The notes under the pieces: model-generated
Seen by the model: only the letters and a program-made list of their open reading frames with translations
Databases searched by the model: none
What the model was told of the DNA's origin: nothing
Source of the DNA: Bradyrhizobium sp. Tv2a-2
GTDB taxonomy: Bacteria; Pseudomonadota; Alphaproteobacteria; Rhizobiales; Xanthobacteraceae
Assembly: GCF_000472425.1 (NCBI RefSeq)
Contig: NZ_AXAI01000026.1
Coordinates: 19,078 to 83,077 of the forward strand
DNA length: 64,000 nucleotides
Reading direction: 5' to 3'
Translations under genes and position numbers: made by a program
Part shown: positions 1 through 8,411 of the stretch, piece after piece
How the letters are laid out: the number at the start of each line of letters is the position of its first letter
Numbering within the stretch: the stretch's first letter is position 1

Positions 1-2
1 CG

Positions 3-584
3 CGGCGCGCGGTGATGATGTCGGCCGCGCTCTTCGTGCTCGGCTTCTCCACCGTGTTCGTGGCTCTTGGCGCCAGCGCCTCCCTGGTCGGATCCCTCAT
101 CCGCGCATGGTCGGCAGAACTGTCCATCCTCGCCGGTATCGTCATCATTGCGATGGGGCTGCATTTCCTGGGCTTGACCCGGATCGGCCTGTTGATGCGG
201 GAAGGGAGGCTGCCGATCCCAAGGCCTGTCGGTCTCTGGGGCGCCTATGTGATGGGACTTGCCTTCGCCTTCGGTTGGACGCCCTGCATCGGTCCGATCC
301 TGGCCGCCATCCTGTCGATCGCCGCAGCCGAAGCCACGGTGACCAAGGGGGCCGGCCTGCTTGCGATCTATTCGGCAGGTCTTGGCATTCCCTTCCTGAT
401 CGCCGCCTTCATGATCGAGCGTTTCTCGGCGTTGTTTGCCCGGATGAAGGGACAGCTTGTCAATGTCGAGCGCGCCATGGGCGTGCTGATGATCGTAACC
501 GGCATCGGCTTCCTGACCGGCGCGGTCTCGAACGTCAGCATCTGGCTTCTGGAAGCCTTTCCGTCGCTGCAGAATATCGGGTGA
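3..584 (+). CDS. ccdA: CcdA-like cytochrome c biogenesis / thiol-disulfide transporter, 5' truncated by window edge
   Basis: The frame is open to the left edge, so the true start lies outside the window. The visible 190 or so residues form about five hydrophobic segments. The segment near residues 75-100 carries the TPCIGPIL motif, which matches the second of the two membrane cysteine motifs of CcdA/DsbD-type proteins. The first one (SPC-type, near the N-terminus) would be in the missing part. The family passes electrons from cytoplasmic thioredoxin across the inner membrane for cytochrome c maturation or periplasmic thiol reduction. The gene converges with the histidine kinase that follows. 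The family assignment is fairly firm; the exact partner is unknown. Confidence 0.8.
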   Translation, partial: RRAVMMSAALFVLGFSTVFVALGASASLVGSLIRAWSAELSILAGIVIIAMGLHFLGLTRIGLLMREGRLPIPRPVGLWGAYVMGLAFAFGWTPCIGPILAAILSIAAAEATVTKGAGLLAIYSAGLGIPFLIAAFMIERFSALFARMKGQLVNVERAMGVLMIVTGIGFLTGAVSNVSIWLLEAFPSLQNIG

Positions 585-755
585 TTGAACGACGATCATT
601 TTGATCGCGCATGAGCTCCCAGCGATCACCGTCATCATTCGAGGCTCGCCCAGCGGTGCAATTGCGCCGCAAGGCTCGTCCCTCCAGCGACAAACGGCGA
701 AGCCATTTGCGCGGGATGGCGGGAGAAACCGGAGCACAGTTCCAACGATTTGAAG

Positions 756-2264
756 TTACCCCGCCTGCTCGAGCGCGCAGGTGATGGTATAGACCACCCC
801 TCGCGGCAGGAAATCCACGGTGGCTTCGCCGCCGAGCTGGTCGCGGGCGCTGCGCTCGATCAGGCGCGAGCCGAAGCCGCGGTGGATCGGCGCGGTCACC
901 GGCGGGCCGCCGCTCTCCGTCCAGATCAGCCGGAGAACCTCTCCGGTTCCCCCAGGGATGACCTCCCAGTCGATGCCGATGGTGCCGAGGTCGTTGGACA
1001 GCGCGCCATATTTGGCCGCGTTGGTGGCGATCTCGTGCACGATCATCGACAGCACCACCGCATGGCGCGGCGAGAGCGGCACATGCGGGCCGAACATCTT
1101 TACCCGCTCGGGGGCGTTGATCAGATAGGGCTGCAGCACGCGTTCGAGCACGTCCTTCAGCTCCGAGCCCTGCCATTTCTCGCTGGAGAGCAGGTTGTGC
1201 GCTTCGGCAAGCGCGCCCAGCCGCCCCTCGAATTTGTCTCGCTCGGAGCGGGTCGCGCTGCGGAAGGTCTGCATCGCGATCGCCTGCAGGATCGCGAGCG
1301 TGTTCTTGACGCGATGGTTGAGCTCCTCGATCAAAAGGTCGTGCAGCATTTCGCCGCGGGCGATCGTGGTCGCCATGCGCACGGCAAAGGCAAGCCCGGT
1401 CAACAGCAGCACGGCGCCGATCGCGCTCGCAATCGCAAGGTTGCGCCACAGCGGCGCGACCAGCGAGCTCTCGGTGACGCCGGCGGCGATGGTCCAGCCC
1501 GTGAGAGGCGAGCGGGAAAAGCCCGTGATCAGCGGCACCCCATCGAGCGACATGCTGTTCAGCGTCGCTTCCGATGATTTGAACAGCTCGGGCAACAGCG
1601 TCGGCGAGGCGTGCTTGCCGACGGTCGCGTCCGGATTGGGGATGCGGGCGAAGACGACGCCCTCGCCGTCGAGCAAGGTCACCGTCCAGTCCGCGTTCGG
1701 CCGCTGCTTCTCCACCATGCTCTGGAACATCTCGATCGGCGGGCTAAAGGAGATGTCGTAGACCACCTCGCCGTCGCGCATGACCGGCACGTCGACGGTC
1801 ATGATCCATTTCCGCTTCACCACCCCAAAGAACACATTCGAATATTGCGCCTGACCAGTCGCAAACACCTTGTCGACGATGGCGAGGTTGTTGCGCCGCG
1901 TGGGCATCGGGCTGTCAGGTTCGAATGCGGGGAAAAGGATATGGCCTTGGCGATCCGCCACCAGGATGACGCCGTCCTTGCCATACTGATCGAGGAAGCC
2001 CGAGGCCATGCCGCTGAAGTGCGCGAAATCGCCGGACCGCAATGCATCGGTCACCGAAAGCACCTGCAGGCCGCCGGTCATGCGCCGCATCTCGGCGTCC
2101 AGCGTGAAGCGGACGCTGCGCACGATTTCCAGAACCCGCTGCGTGGCTTCGCGGCGATCCTTGATGTAATCGTGAAAGACGATGCCGGCCGCGAATATGA
2201 TTAGCGGCAGCGAGGTTCCCGCCACCAGAAGGACAAGTCGCACTGGCAGTGAAGGTTTCGGCAC
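756..2264 (-). CDS. HWE/HisKA_2-type sensor histidine kinase with periplasmic Cache-like sensor
   Basis: About 502 residues when started at the GTG at 2264, which follows a GGGGAG stretch; the frame stays open to an ATG at 2354, but those extra 30 residues look non-native. Transmembrane helices lie near residues 6-30 and 275-297 and enclose a roughly 245-residue extracytoplasmic Cache-like domain. The H-box is LNHRVKNTLAILQAI (His about 317), followed by an N-box HEIATNAAKYG, a WTESGG stretch and GFGSRLIER. These are the signatures of HWE/HisKA_2 kinases, which are frequent in rhizobia. No response regulator is adjacent, so the output is unknown. It probably senses a small periplasmic ligand. 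Confidence 0.88.
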   Translation of the reverse strand: MPKPSLPVRLVLLVAGTSLPLIIFAAGIVFHDYIKDRREATQRVLEIVRSVRFTLDAEMRRMTGGLQVLSVTDALRSGDFAHFSGMASGFLDQYGKDGVILVADRQGHILFPAFEPDSPMPTRRNNLAIVDKVFATGQAQYSNVFFGVVKRKWIMTVDVPVMRDGEVVYDISFSPPIEMFQSMVEKQRPNADWTVTLLDGEGVVFARIPNPDATVGKHASPTLLPELFKSSEATLNSMSLDGVPLITGFSRSPLTGWTIAAGVTESSLVAPLWRNLAIASAIGAVLLLTGLAFAVRMATTIARGEMLHDLLIEELNHRVKNTLAILQAIAMQTFRSATRSERDKFEGRLGALAEAHNLLSSEKWQGSELKDVLERVLQPYLINAPERVKMFGPHVPLSPRHAVVLSMIVHEIATNAAKYGALSNDLGTIGIDWEVIPGGTGEVLRLIWTESGGPPVTAPIHRGFGSRLIERSARDQLGGEATVDFLPRGVVYTITCALEQAG

Positions 2265-2401
2265 GAACTCCCCGGACCGGCACCCAAGCCCTTGAGGCAG
2301 CATAGGAGAAGCGGTTCGCTTCCGCCAAACATTTTGTGCAACGCTTGCTTGCACGCGGCGTTCCGCCGCGTGCGTCGCAACAGGGGCGCTCGTTGCGCTT
2401 G

Positions 2402-3676
2402 CTAGAGATTGCTGTCGGTGATCGCCGAATAGACCATGGTGCGCAGCTCGCGCCGCAGGGGATACGCGCTGGACGGCAGCACCTGGGTCATGAAAATCGT
2501 AATCAACTCCTCGGCAGGATCGATCCAGAACGAGGTCGTTGCCGCGCCGCCCCAGGAATATTCGCCCGAGCTGCCGGGGATCAGCGTCTTGGCTGGATCG
2601 ATGGTGACGGAGAAACCGAGGCCGAAGCCGATGCCGTTGTAGCTCGCCTCGGAGAACAGCGAGCGCGACATGGCGGGCAGGTCGAGCCCGTTCGGCAGAT
2701 GATTGGCCGTCATCAGCGCGAGTGTCTTCGGCGAAAGCAGCCTGACGCCGTCAAGCTCGCCGCCATTGAGCAGCGCGCGGCAGAAGGTGAGGTAGTCGGA
2801 CGCCGTCGCACACAGGCCGCCGCCGCCTGAAATCAGCGAGGGCGGCGACAGGAAGGAGCTGGTGGCCGGATCATCCTGCAGCGTCAGCCCGTCGCGGCGC
2901 TGGCCCGCATGGAAGCTCATGCCGCCGCTTGGATCGGCGGAATAGCAGGCTGCCAGCCGATGCGCCTTGTCAGCCGGCACGTAGAAGGCGGTGTCGGTCA
3001 TGCCGAGCGGATCGAGGATACGCTCCTTGAGAAACTGCTCGAACGGCCGGCCCGAGATCTTGCCGATCAGGTAGCCGATCACGTCGGTGGCGACCGAGTA
3101 ATTCCAGGCCTCTCCGGGCGAAAACTCCAGGGGGATGTCGGCCAGCGCCTCGATCATCGACTGCAGCGTGCCGGCCTTCTCCACCTCGCCGATCTTCGCC
3201 GCGCGATAGGCCGCGTCGACATTGGAACGCTGCTGGAAGCCGTAGGTCAGGCCCGAGGTGTGACGCAACAGGTCGACGATCAGCATCGGGCGCGCCGGCG
3301 GGCGGGACAGGAAGTTCGGCGCCGCGCCGGCCACGAACACGCCAAGGTTCTTCCACTCCGGAATGTATTTGTGCACCGGCTCGTCAAGTGCGACGAGGCC
3401 TTCCTCGAACAGCATCATGAACGCGACCGAGGTCAGAGGCTTGGTCATGGAATAGATGCGGAAGATGGTGTCGGGCTTGACCGGCACCTTGCGTTCGAGG
3501 TCGGCAAAACCCTGACATGAGGCGTGCACAAGCTTGCCGCGGCGGTAGACGACAAGCTGGGTTCCCGGGAAGCGGCCGGCGTCGACATAGCGCGCTTTGA
3601 GATGTGTTTCGGCACGCTCAAGCGCAGCCTTTGACATGCCGGCGGATTCGGGTGAGGCGAGGGTCGGGGCAAGCAT
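2402..3676 (-). CDS. Serine hydrolase, class C beta-lactamase fold (family VIII esterase-like)
   Basis: The ATG at 3676 gives 424 residues; an upstream in-frame ATG at 3802 adds a cysteine-containing stretch that does not look like family sequence. The catalytic Ser-x-x-Lys is SMTK (Ser76, Lys79), with the Tyr motif at NYSVATD (Tyr193) and a WGGAATTSFW block where the KTG-like element should be. No signal peptide is seen, so it is probably a cytoplasmic esterase or lactamhydrolase of the EstB type rather than a secreted beta-lactamase. It is divergent from the dioxygenase gene at 3842 and the two could share a promoter region. The substrate cannot be read from the sequence. Confidence 0.85.
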   Translation of the reverse strand: MLAPTLASPESAGMSKAALERAETHLKARYVDAGRFPGTQLVVYRRGKLVHASCQGFADLERKVPVKPDTIFRIYSMTKPLTSVAFMMLFEEGLVALDEPVHKYIPEWKNLGVFVAGAAPNFLSRPPARPMLIVDLLRHTSGLTYGFQQRSNVDAAYRAAKIGEVEKAGTLQSMIEALADIPLEFSPGEAWNYSVATDVIGYLIGKISGRPFEQFLKERILDPLGMTDTAFYVPADKAHRLAACYSADPSGGMSFHAGQRRDGLTLQDDPATSSFLSPPSLISGGGGLCATASDYLTFCRALLNGGELDGVRLLSPKTLALMTANHLPNGLDLPAMSRSLFSEASYNGIGFGLGFSVTIDPAKTLIPGSSGEYSWGGAATTSFWIDPAEELITIFMTQVLPSSAYPLRRELRTMVYSAITDSNL

Positions 3677-3841
3677 GTGGGAACTCTTTGAATTTGAAAT
3701 TTTGCACGATGCGGCTTGATAGCCGAAAAACCCGCTTGCCACCAAGCAGATGCTTACCCGGGCGCGGAACTGGTGTAGGGTTACGGGCGCGTGGAAACGC
3801 ACTTAGAGGTTCTTCTTAAAGCTCCCTTTCAGGAAATCACA

Positions 3842-4756
3842 ATGGCGCAATTCAACGAAACCGAGCTCACCGCGGCCGTCGTCAAGAGTTTCGAGCAGAC
3901 GCCAAACCCGCGGGCGAAATTCCTCCTGCAGGAATTGGTGAAGTCGCTGCATGATTATGTCAGCAAGACCGGCCTCACCTTCGAGGAATGGGAATACGCC
4001 ATCGATTTCCTGACCCGCACCGGCCACAAATGCACCGACATCCGCCAGGAGTTCATCCTGTTGTCGGACGTCTTCGGCGTCTCCATGCTGGTAGACGCGG
4101 TCAACCATCGCGACCGCGACGGCGCCACCGAGACCACGGTGCTCGGGCCCTTCTATGTCGGCGAGCACAAGGTCACCCCGCACGGCACCGATGTATCGGA
4201 GAGCCTCGAAGGCGAGCGGATGTTCGTGCAGAGCCGCGTCACCGACCTGAACGGCAAGCCACTCGCGGGCGTTCCCGTCGATATCTGGCATGCCGACGGC
4301 GACGGCTTCTATGATTCGCAAAAGGAGACCTATGCGACCGAGGGCGCGGTCTCTCGCGCGCGCTTCATCACCGACAGCGATGGTAGTTTCTTCTTCCGCA
4401 CCATCCTGCCCTGCAGCTATCCGATCCCGACCGATGGCCCGGTCGGCGAGATGATCATGCAGACGAAGCGGCACCCGATGCGCCCCGCCCATATTCATTT
4501 CCTTGTGAACGCGCCCGGCTACGAGCCGCTGATCACCCACGTCTTCATCGAGGGCGACAAGTACATCGATTCCGACGTGGTGTTCGGTGTGAAGGACGAA
4601 CTCATCGCCAAGGTCGAGAAGCGCAGCGATCCGACCATGCCCGACGGCAAAAAGGCCGACGCACCCTGGCACCTGATGACCTACGAGTTCCGCGTCAAGC
4701 CGGGTGGCGGGATGGCGCCCAAGCCGCTGGGGACGAAGGTTGCCGAACCCGCTTGA
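3842..4756 (+). CDS. Intradiol ring-cleavage dioxygenase (catechol / hydroxyquinol 1,2-dioxygenase family)
   Basis: 304 residues from the ATG at 3842, a usual length for the family. The N-terminal helical dimerisation domain (about 1-100) precedes a beta-sandwich catalytic domain. The non-heme Fe(III) ligands are visible as Tyr157 (GFYDSQ), Tyr193 (CSYPIP), His217 and His219 (PAHIHF). The GPFYVG segment at 102-107 is also typical. The enzyme would cleave catechol or hydroxyquinol between the hydroxyls to a muconate or maleylacetate. No other ring-degradation genes are adjacent, so the exact substrate is open; hydroxyquinol is favoured only weakly. Confidence 0.88.
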   Translation: MAQFNETELTAAVVKSFEQTPNPRAKFLLQELVKSLHDYVSKTGLTFEEWEYAIDFLTRTGHKCTDIRQEFILLSDVFGVSMLVDAVNHRDRDGATETTVLGPFYVGEHKVTPHGTDVSESLEGERMFVQSRVTDLNGKPLAGVPVDIWHADGDGFYDSQKETYATEGAVSRARFITDSDGSFFFRTILPCSYPIPTDGPVGEMIMQTKRHPMRPAHIHFLVNAPGYEPLITHVFIEGDKYIDSDVVFGVKDELIAKVEKRSDPTMPDGKKADAPWHLMTYEFRVKPGGGMAPKPLGTKVAEPA

Positions 4757-4886
4757 TCGTCGCCTGATCGATTTGGGGCGCTCGGGGGCGGCCTCGTTCT
4801 CCGTCGCCCTTGAGACTCGCTTCACAGTCTCCCGGGCGACGGTGATTGAATGTACCAAACCCGCAACAACATCCTTTAGGCATAGT

Positions 4887-4944
4887 GCTCATTCCTTGTG
4901 CGTCGCACAAGAAATGAGCGAATCGCCATTCAAGAAATAAGCGA
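4887..4944. promoter_or_regulatory. 33-bp near-perfect palindrome plus a third repeated half-site upstream of narK
   Basis: Arms GCTCATTCCTTGTGCG (4887-4902) and CGCACAAGAAATGAGC (4904-4919) pair with one mismatch around a single T. A direct copy of the right half, CAAGAAATAAGCGA, lies at 4931-4944, 23 bp downstream of CAAGAAATGAGCGA at 4908-4921. There is no T run, so a terminator is unlikely. The arrangement looks like an operator for a dimeric regulator with an extra half-site. It sits about 95-150 bp upstream of the candidate narK promoter. The regulator is not identified. Confidence 0.6.
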
Positions 4945-5022
4945 GCCGCTGCTTTTTGATGCGAAAATAGGCCTGCAAAGTAATTCAGCAGCTGATCTAA
5001 CATATTGTTCTGATAGGAAAAT

Positions 5023-5137
5023 TGGCGTCAATCCGATTTGGCACGAAGCTTGAAATGAAGCTTCTGACGCCATCGATGCCGTCCTTCGCAAATCTCCATC
5101 CGAATTTTGACACCGCCTGATCTGGGGCCGCCCCAGA
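5023..5137 (+). promoter_or_regulatory. Structured region upstream of narK with nested stems and a possible attenuator hairpin
   Basis: Three inverted repeats are packed here. TGGCGTCA (5023-5030) pairs with TGACGCCA (5065-5072) and encloses GAAGCTT-GAAATG-AAGCTTC (5045-5064). Further down, TCTGGGG-CCG-CCCCAGA (5121-5137) forms a tight GC-rich hairpin. In related bradyrhizobia nitrate assimilation genes are controlled by NasS/NasT antitermination, so the last hairpin could be the attenuator. It has no following T run, and the paired AnnGnn hexaloops expected for an ANTAR target were not found. Confidence 0.4.
5039..5054 (+). promoter_or_regulatory. Candidate sigma54 (RpoN) promoter for narK
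   Basis: TGGCACG-N4-TTGAA matches the -24/-12 consensus (TGGCACG-N4-TTGCW) except for A instead of C in the -12 GC. Transcription would start near 5065, leaving a leader of about 115 nt before the narK ATG. Nitrogen control by NtrC/RpoN is established for nitrate assimilation genes generally; here it is an inference from the motif. Confidence 0.45.
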
Positions 5138-5179
5138 ACGCGCGCCTGTGCGCGGTCCGCACGACGAAAGGAAGACTTT

Positions 5180-6562
5180 ATGAGCGATCAGAATACGGCC
5201 TGGATCTCGGACTGGAATCCCGAAGATCAGGCCTTCTGGAATTCAAAGGGCAAGTTCATCGCCCGCCGCAATCTCGTCTGGTCGATCGTTGCCGAGCATA
5301 TCGGGTTTTCGGTCTGGCTGATCTGGAGCATCGTGGCGACCAAGCTGCCGCAGGCTGGCTTCCATTATTCGACCGACGAGCTGTTCCAACTCGTGGCCGT
5401 GCCGGGCCTGATCGGCTCGCTGATGCGCTTCCCTTACACCTTCGCGGTCACCACCTTCGGCGGGCGCAACTGGACCATCTTCTCGGCCTCGGTGCTGTTC
5501 ATCCCGACACTGGCGCTCGCCTATTTCGTCAGCCATCCGGAAACACCGTTCTGGCTGATGCTGCTGATCGCCTCCACCGCCGGTCTCGGCGGCGGCAATT
5601 TCGCCTCCAGCATGACCAACATCTCCTTCTTCTATCCCGATCGCATGAAGGGCTGGGCGCTGGGGCTGAACGCCGCCGGCGGCAATATCGGTGTCTCCAG
5701 CGTGCAGCTCCTGACCCCGATCCTGATGGGACTCGGCATCCTCAATCTCTATCAGGCGACCCCGGTCGGCGGCGTCTATCTGCAGAACGCAGGCCTGATG
5801 TGGGTGCTACCGATCGCGATCGCGGTGTTCGGCGCCATCTTCTTCATGAACAATCTGACCACGGCGAAGGCCTCGATCAAGAACCAGCTTGCGGTCGTCA
5901 AGCGCAAGCACACCTGGATCATGTCCTTCATCTATGTCGGCACCTTCGGCTCCTTCATCGGCTATTCGGCTGCATTCCCGCTGCTGATCAAAACCCAGTT
6001 CCCCACCATCACCATCGGCATCGCCTTCCTCGGTCCGCTGGTCGGCTCGCTGGCGCGGCCGCTCGGTGGTCTGCTCGCCGACAAGATCGGGGGCGCGATC
6101 ATCACCTTCTGGAACTTCATCGCCATGGCCGCCGCCACGATCGGCGTGCTCTACTTCGTCGGCGCGAAGGACTTCACCGGCTTTCTGGTGATGTTCCTGA
6201 TCCTGTTCGTCACCACCGGCATCGGCAACGGCTCGACCTACCGGATGATCCCCTCGATCTTCCGTGAGCAGTACCTCGCCAAGGTGAGGGGACAGGGCGA
6301 GGCAGCGCGTGCAGCCGCGATGAAGGCGGCGAGCATCGAAAGCGGTGCGGCGCTCGGCTTTATCGGCGCGGTCGGCGCTTGCGGCGGCTATCTGATCCCG
6401 AGCGGCTTCGGCAAGTCGATTGCGCTGACCGGCGGGCCGCAGCTCGCGCTCGTGATCTATCTCGGCTTCTACGCCGCGTGCCTGGCGCTGACCTGGTGGT
6501 TCTACCTGCGCCGCTCGCCCGCTTCCGCCGGTGCAACCAGCCTCGCCGAGGCGCGCGTCTAG
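5180..6562 (+). CDS. narK: Nitrate/nitrite transporter NarK (MFS, NNP family)
   Basis: 460 residues with about twelve transmembrane segments. Both nitrate signatures of the NNP family are present: GGGNFASSMTNISFFYP near residues 138-154 and GIGNGSTYRMIP near 348-359. The ATG at 5180 follows a GGAAG ribosome site. It heads the narK-hemoglobin-flavoprotein-nasC series and would import nitrate for assimilation, and could also export nitrite. The gene ends at the edge of a dispersed repeat, which separates it by about 180 bp from the hemoglobin gene. Regulation is probably by nitrogen status and nitrate through the upstream elements. Confidence 0.95.
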   Translation: MSDQNTAWISDWNPEDQAFWNSKGKFIARRNLVWSIVAEHIGFSVWLIWSIVATKLPQAGFHYSTDELFQLVAVPGLIGSLMRFPYTFAVTTFGGRNWTIFSASVLFIPTLALAYFVSHPETPFWLMLLIASTAGLGGGNFASSMTNISFFYPDRMKGWALGLNAAGGNIGVSSVQLLTPILMGLGILNLYQATPVGGVYLQNAGLMWVLPIAIAVFGAIFFMNNLTTAKASIKNQLAVVKRKHTWIMSFIYVGTFGSFIGYSAAFPLLIKTQFPTITIGIAFLGPLVGSLARPLGGLLADKIGGAIITFWNFIAMAAATIGVLYFVGAKDFTGFLVMFLILFVTTGIGNGSTYRMIPSIFREQYLAKVRGQGEAARAAAMKAASIESGAALGFIGAVGACGGYLIPSGFGKSIALTGGPQLALVIYLGFYAACLALTWWFYLRRSPASAGATSLAEARV

Positions 6563-6663
6563 AGCATGATCCGGAAAAGTGTGTAGCGGTTTTCCGAAAA
6601 GATCATGCTCAGTCAAGGACCTAAAGCGCGATGACGGTTCGACCAAATCTCATCGCGCTTTAG
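6560..6663. repeat. Dispersed intergenic repeat (RIME-like), copy 1
   Basis: About 101 bp beginning with the last bases of the narK stop codon. It consists of two inverted-repeat modules. The first runs from AGCATGATCCGGAAAA to TTTTCCGAAAAGATCATGCT; the second runs from CTAAAGCGCGATGA to TCATCGCGCTTTAG. A second copy of the same length and order lies at 48544-48647 with a handful of substitutions. Such elements are widespread in rhizobial intergenic DNA and can form long RNA hairpins. Confidence 0.9.
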
Positions 6664-6745
6664 GCGATCTCAGCGGCGTCAGCTTTCGAATGTGACCCCT
6701 CGCCCATGCGGGCGAGGGGAGCTCAAAGCGAAACAGGAGAGCGGG

Positions 6746-7171
6746 ATGACGCCTGAGCAAGTGACACTCGTGCAGCAGAGCTTTGCCAAGGTCGCGCCGA
6801 TCGCCGACCATGCGGCGGTGATCTTCTATGACCGCTTGTTCGAGATCGCGCCGCCCGTGAAGTCGATGTTTCCGGCCGACATGACGGAGCAACGCAAGAA
6901 GCTGATGGCAACGCTCGCGGTGGTCGTGAACGGCCTGTCCAATCTGGAGTCCATCCTGCCGGCGGCAAGCGCGCTCGCACAGCGCCACGTCGCCTATGGT
7001 GCCAAGGCCGAACACTATCCCGTCGTCGGCTCGGCGCTGTTGTGGGCGCTCGAAAAGGGGCTCGGCGATGGCTGGACGGCGGATATCGCGGCGGCCTGGA
7101 CCGCCGCCTACACGACGCTCTCGGGTTTCATGATCGAACAGGCTTACGGCCGTCCGCAGGCAGCCGAATAG
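6746..7171 (+). CDS. bjgb: Single-domain bacterial hemoglobin (Bjgb-like), nitrate assimilation operon
   Basis: 141 residues from the ATG at 6746, preceded by AGGAGAG; an in-frame ATG at 6692 is less likely. The globin landmarks are the distal B10 Tyr28 (FYDRLF), CD1 Phe42 (MFP), a probable E7 Gln49, the proximal F8 His81 (QRHVAYG) and Tyr91. It lacks the reductase domain of flavohemoglobins. In Bradyrhizobium a protein of this type is encoded between narK and an FAD reductase and protects against nitric oxide formed during nitrate assimilation. Electrons could come from the flavoprotein encoded 9 bp downstream. Confidence 0.93.
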   Translation: MTPEQVTLVQQSFAKVAPIADHAAVIFYDRLFEIAPPVKSMFPADMTEQRKKLMATLAVVVNGLSNLESILPAASALAQRHVAYGAKAEHYPVVGSALLWALEKGLGDGWTADIAAAWTAAYTTLSGFMIEQAYGRPQAAE

Positions 7172-7180
7172 GACAAGAGT

Positions 7181-8398
7181 GTGAGTGAACCGCTGGTCAT
7201 CGTCGGCAATGGAATGGCGGCGGCGCGCCTGGTCGACGAGCTCGTCAAATCCTCGCTCGGTCGTTACGCCATCGCCGTGATCGGCGAGGAGCCGCGGCTC
7301 GCCTATAACCGCGTGTTGCTGTCGTCGGTGCTCGCCGGCGAGACTGGCTCCCACGATATCGAGCTGAAGCCGGCCTCATGGTGGCGCGAGCGCGGCGTCA
7401 CCCTGAAATATGGCTCGCGTGTCACCGAGATCGATGTCGGGCGGCGCGAGCTCAAGATCGAGAGCGACGAAAGCATCGAGTTCTCCAAGCTGGTGCTGGC
7501 AACCGGTTCTTCGGCATTGCGGCTCAACGTGCCCGGCGCCGATCTCGCCGGCGTCCACACCTTTCGCGACACCCGTGATGTCGATCTCCTGCTGACGCTT
7601 GCGGCGCAAAAGAAGCGCGTCGTGGTCGTCGGTGGCGGCCTGTTGGGGTTGGAGGCCGCCTATGGCCTCGCGAAGGCCGGCGCAACGGTCACGCTGGTAC
7701 ATCTGATGGACCGGCTGATGGAGCGTCAGCTCGATGCGCCGGCGGCGCATCTGCTGAAGTCGCTGGTGGAGCGCAAGGGTATCAACATCCTGCTCAACGC
7801 CAGCACGGCGCGTATCCTCGGCGAGAGCAAGGTGGAGTCCATCGAGCTCGTCGACGGCCGCCGGATCGATGCGGACGCGGTGATCTTCGCCGCCGGCATC
7901 CGGCCGAATGTCGCACTCGCCAACGAGGCGGGCATCAAGGTCAACCGCGGGGTTGTGGTCGATGATGTCCTGCAAACCAGCGCGGCGGGGATCTTCGCGC
8001 TGGGTGAATGTGCCGAGCACCGTGGCATCTGCTACGGCCTGGTCGAGCCGGCCTATGAGCAGGGCCGCGTGCTGGCGCGCCATCTCGCCGGCCGCGAGGC
8101 GGCCTATCGGGGCAGCGTGGTCGCGACCAACCTGAAGGTCTCCGGCGTCAGCGTGTTCTCGGCGGGCGACTTCATGGGGGCGGAGGGCAGCGAAAGCATC
8201 GTGCTCAGTGACGTGAAGCGCGGTGCCTACAAGAAGCTCGTGATTGCCGACGGCAGGCTGACTGGCGCGGTCCTGATCGGCGAGGTCACGGACGCGCTCT
8301 GGTATCTCGAACTGATCCGCTGCCGCGAGCCGGTAGCGCGGATTCGCAAGGACATGATGTTTGGCCGCGCGCTGGCGCTGGCCGCTAAAGCTGCATGA
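7181..8398 (+). CDS. flp: FAD-dependent NAD(P)H oxidoreductase of the nitrate assimilation operon
   Basis: 405 residues from a GTG at 7181, 9 bp after the hemoglobin stop. There is an N-terminal FAD Rossmann motif (IVGNGMAAARLV, about 7-18), an NAD motif (VVVGGGLLGLEAAYGLA, about 148-164) and a third FAD motif near IFALGECAEH. The sequence resembles the N-terminal part of NirB and nitrate reductase electron-transfer subunits but lacks siroheme and 4Fe-4S domains, so it is not itself a nitrite reductase. In this operon it most likely feeds electrons from NAD(P)H to NasC and/or the hemoglobin. Confidence 0.9.
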   Translation: MSEPLVIVGNGMAAARLVDELVKSSLGRYAIAVIGEEPRLAYNRVLLSSVLAGETGSHDIELKPASWWRERGVTLKYGSRVTEIDVGRRELKIESDESIEFSKLVLATGSSALRLNVPGADLAGVHTFRDTRDVDLLLTLAAQKKRVVVVGGGLLGLEAAYGLAKAGATVTLVHLMDRLMERQLDAPAAHLLKSLVERKGINILLNASTARILGESKVESIELVDGRRIDADAVIFAAGIRPNVALANEAGIKVNRGVVVDDVLQTSAAGIFALGECAEHRGICYGLVEPAYEQGRVLARHLAGREAAYRGSVVATNLKVSGVSVFSAGDFMGAEGSESIVLSDVKRGAYKKLVIADGRLTGAVLIGEVTDALWYLELIRCREPVARIRKDMMFGRALALAAKAA

Positions 8399-8411
8399 GT
8401 GACGCATTGCC

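Noticed and set aside
5045..5064. GAAGCTT hairpin as an ANTAR (NasT) target
   Set aside because: The six-base loop is GAAATG, without the A1/G4 pattern expected, and it probably lies before the transcription start.
7181..8398. Possible nitrite reductase (NirB) because of sequence resemblance
   Set aside because: Only the FAD and NAD domains are present; the siroheme and Fe-S parts of NirB are absent, so it is an electron-transfer flavoprotein.
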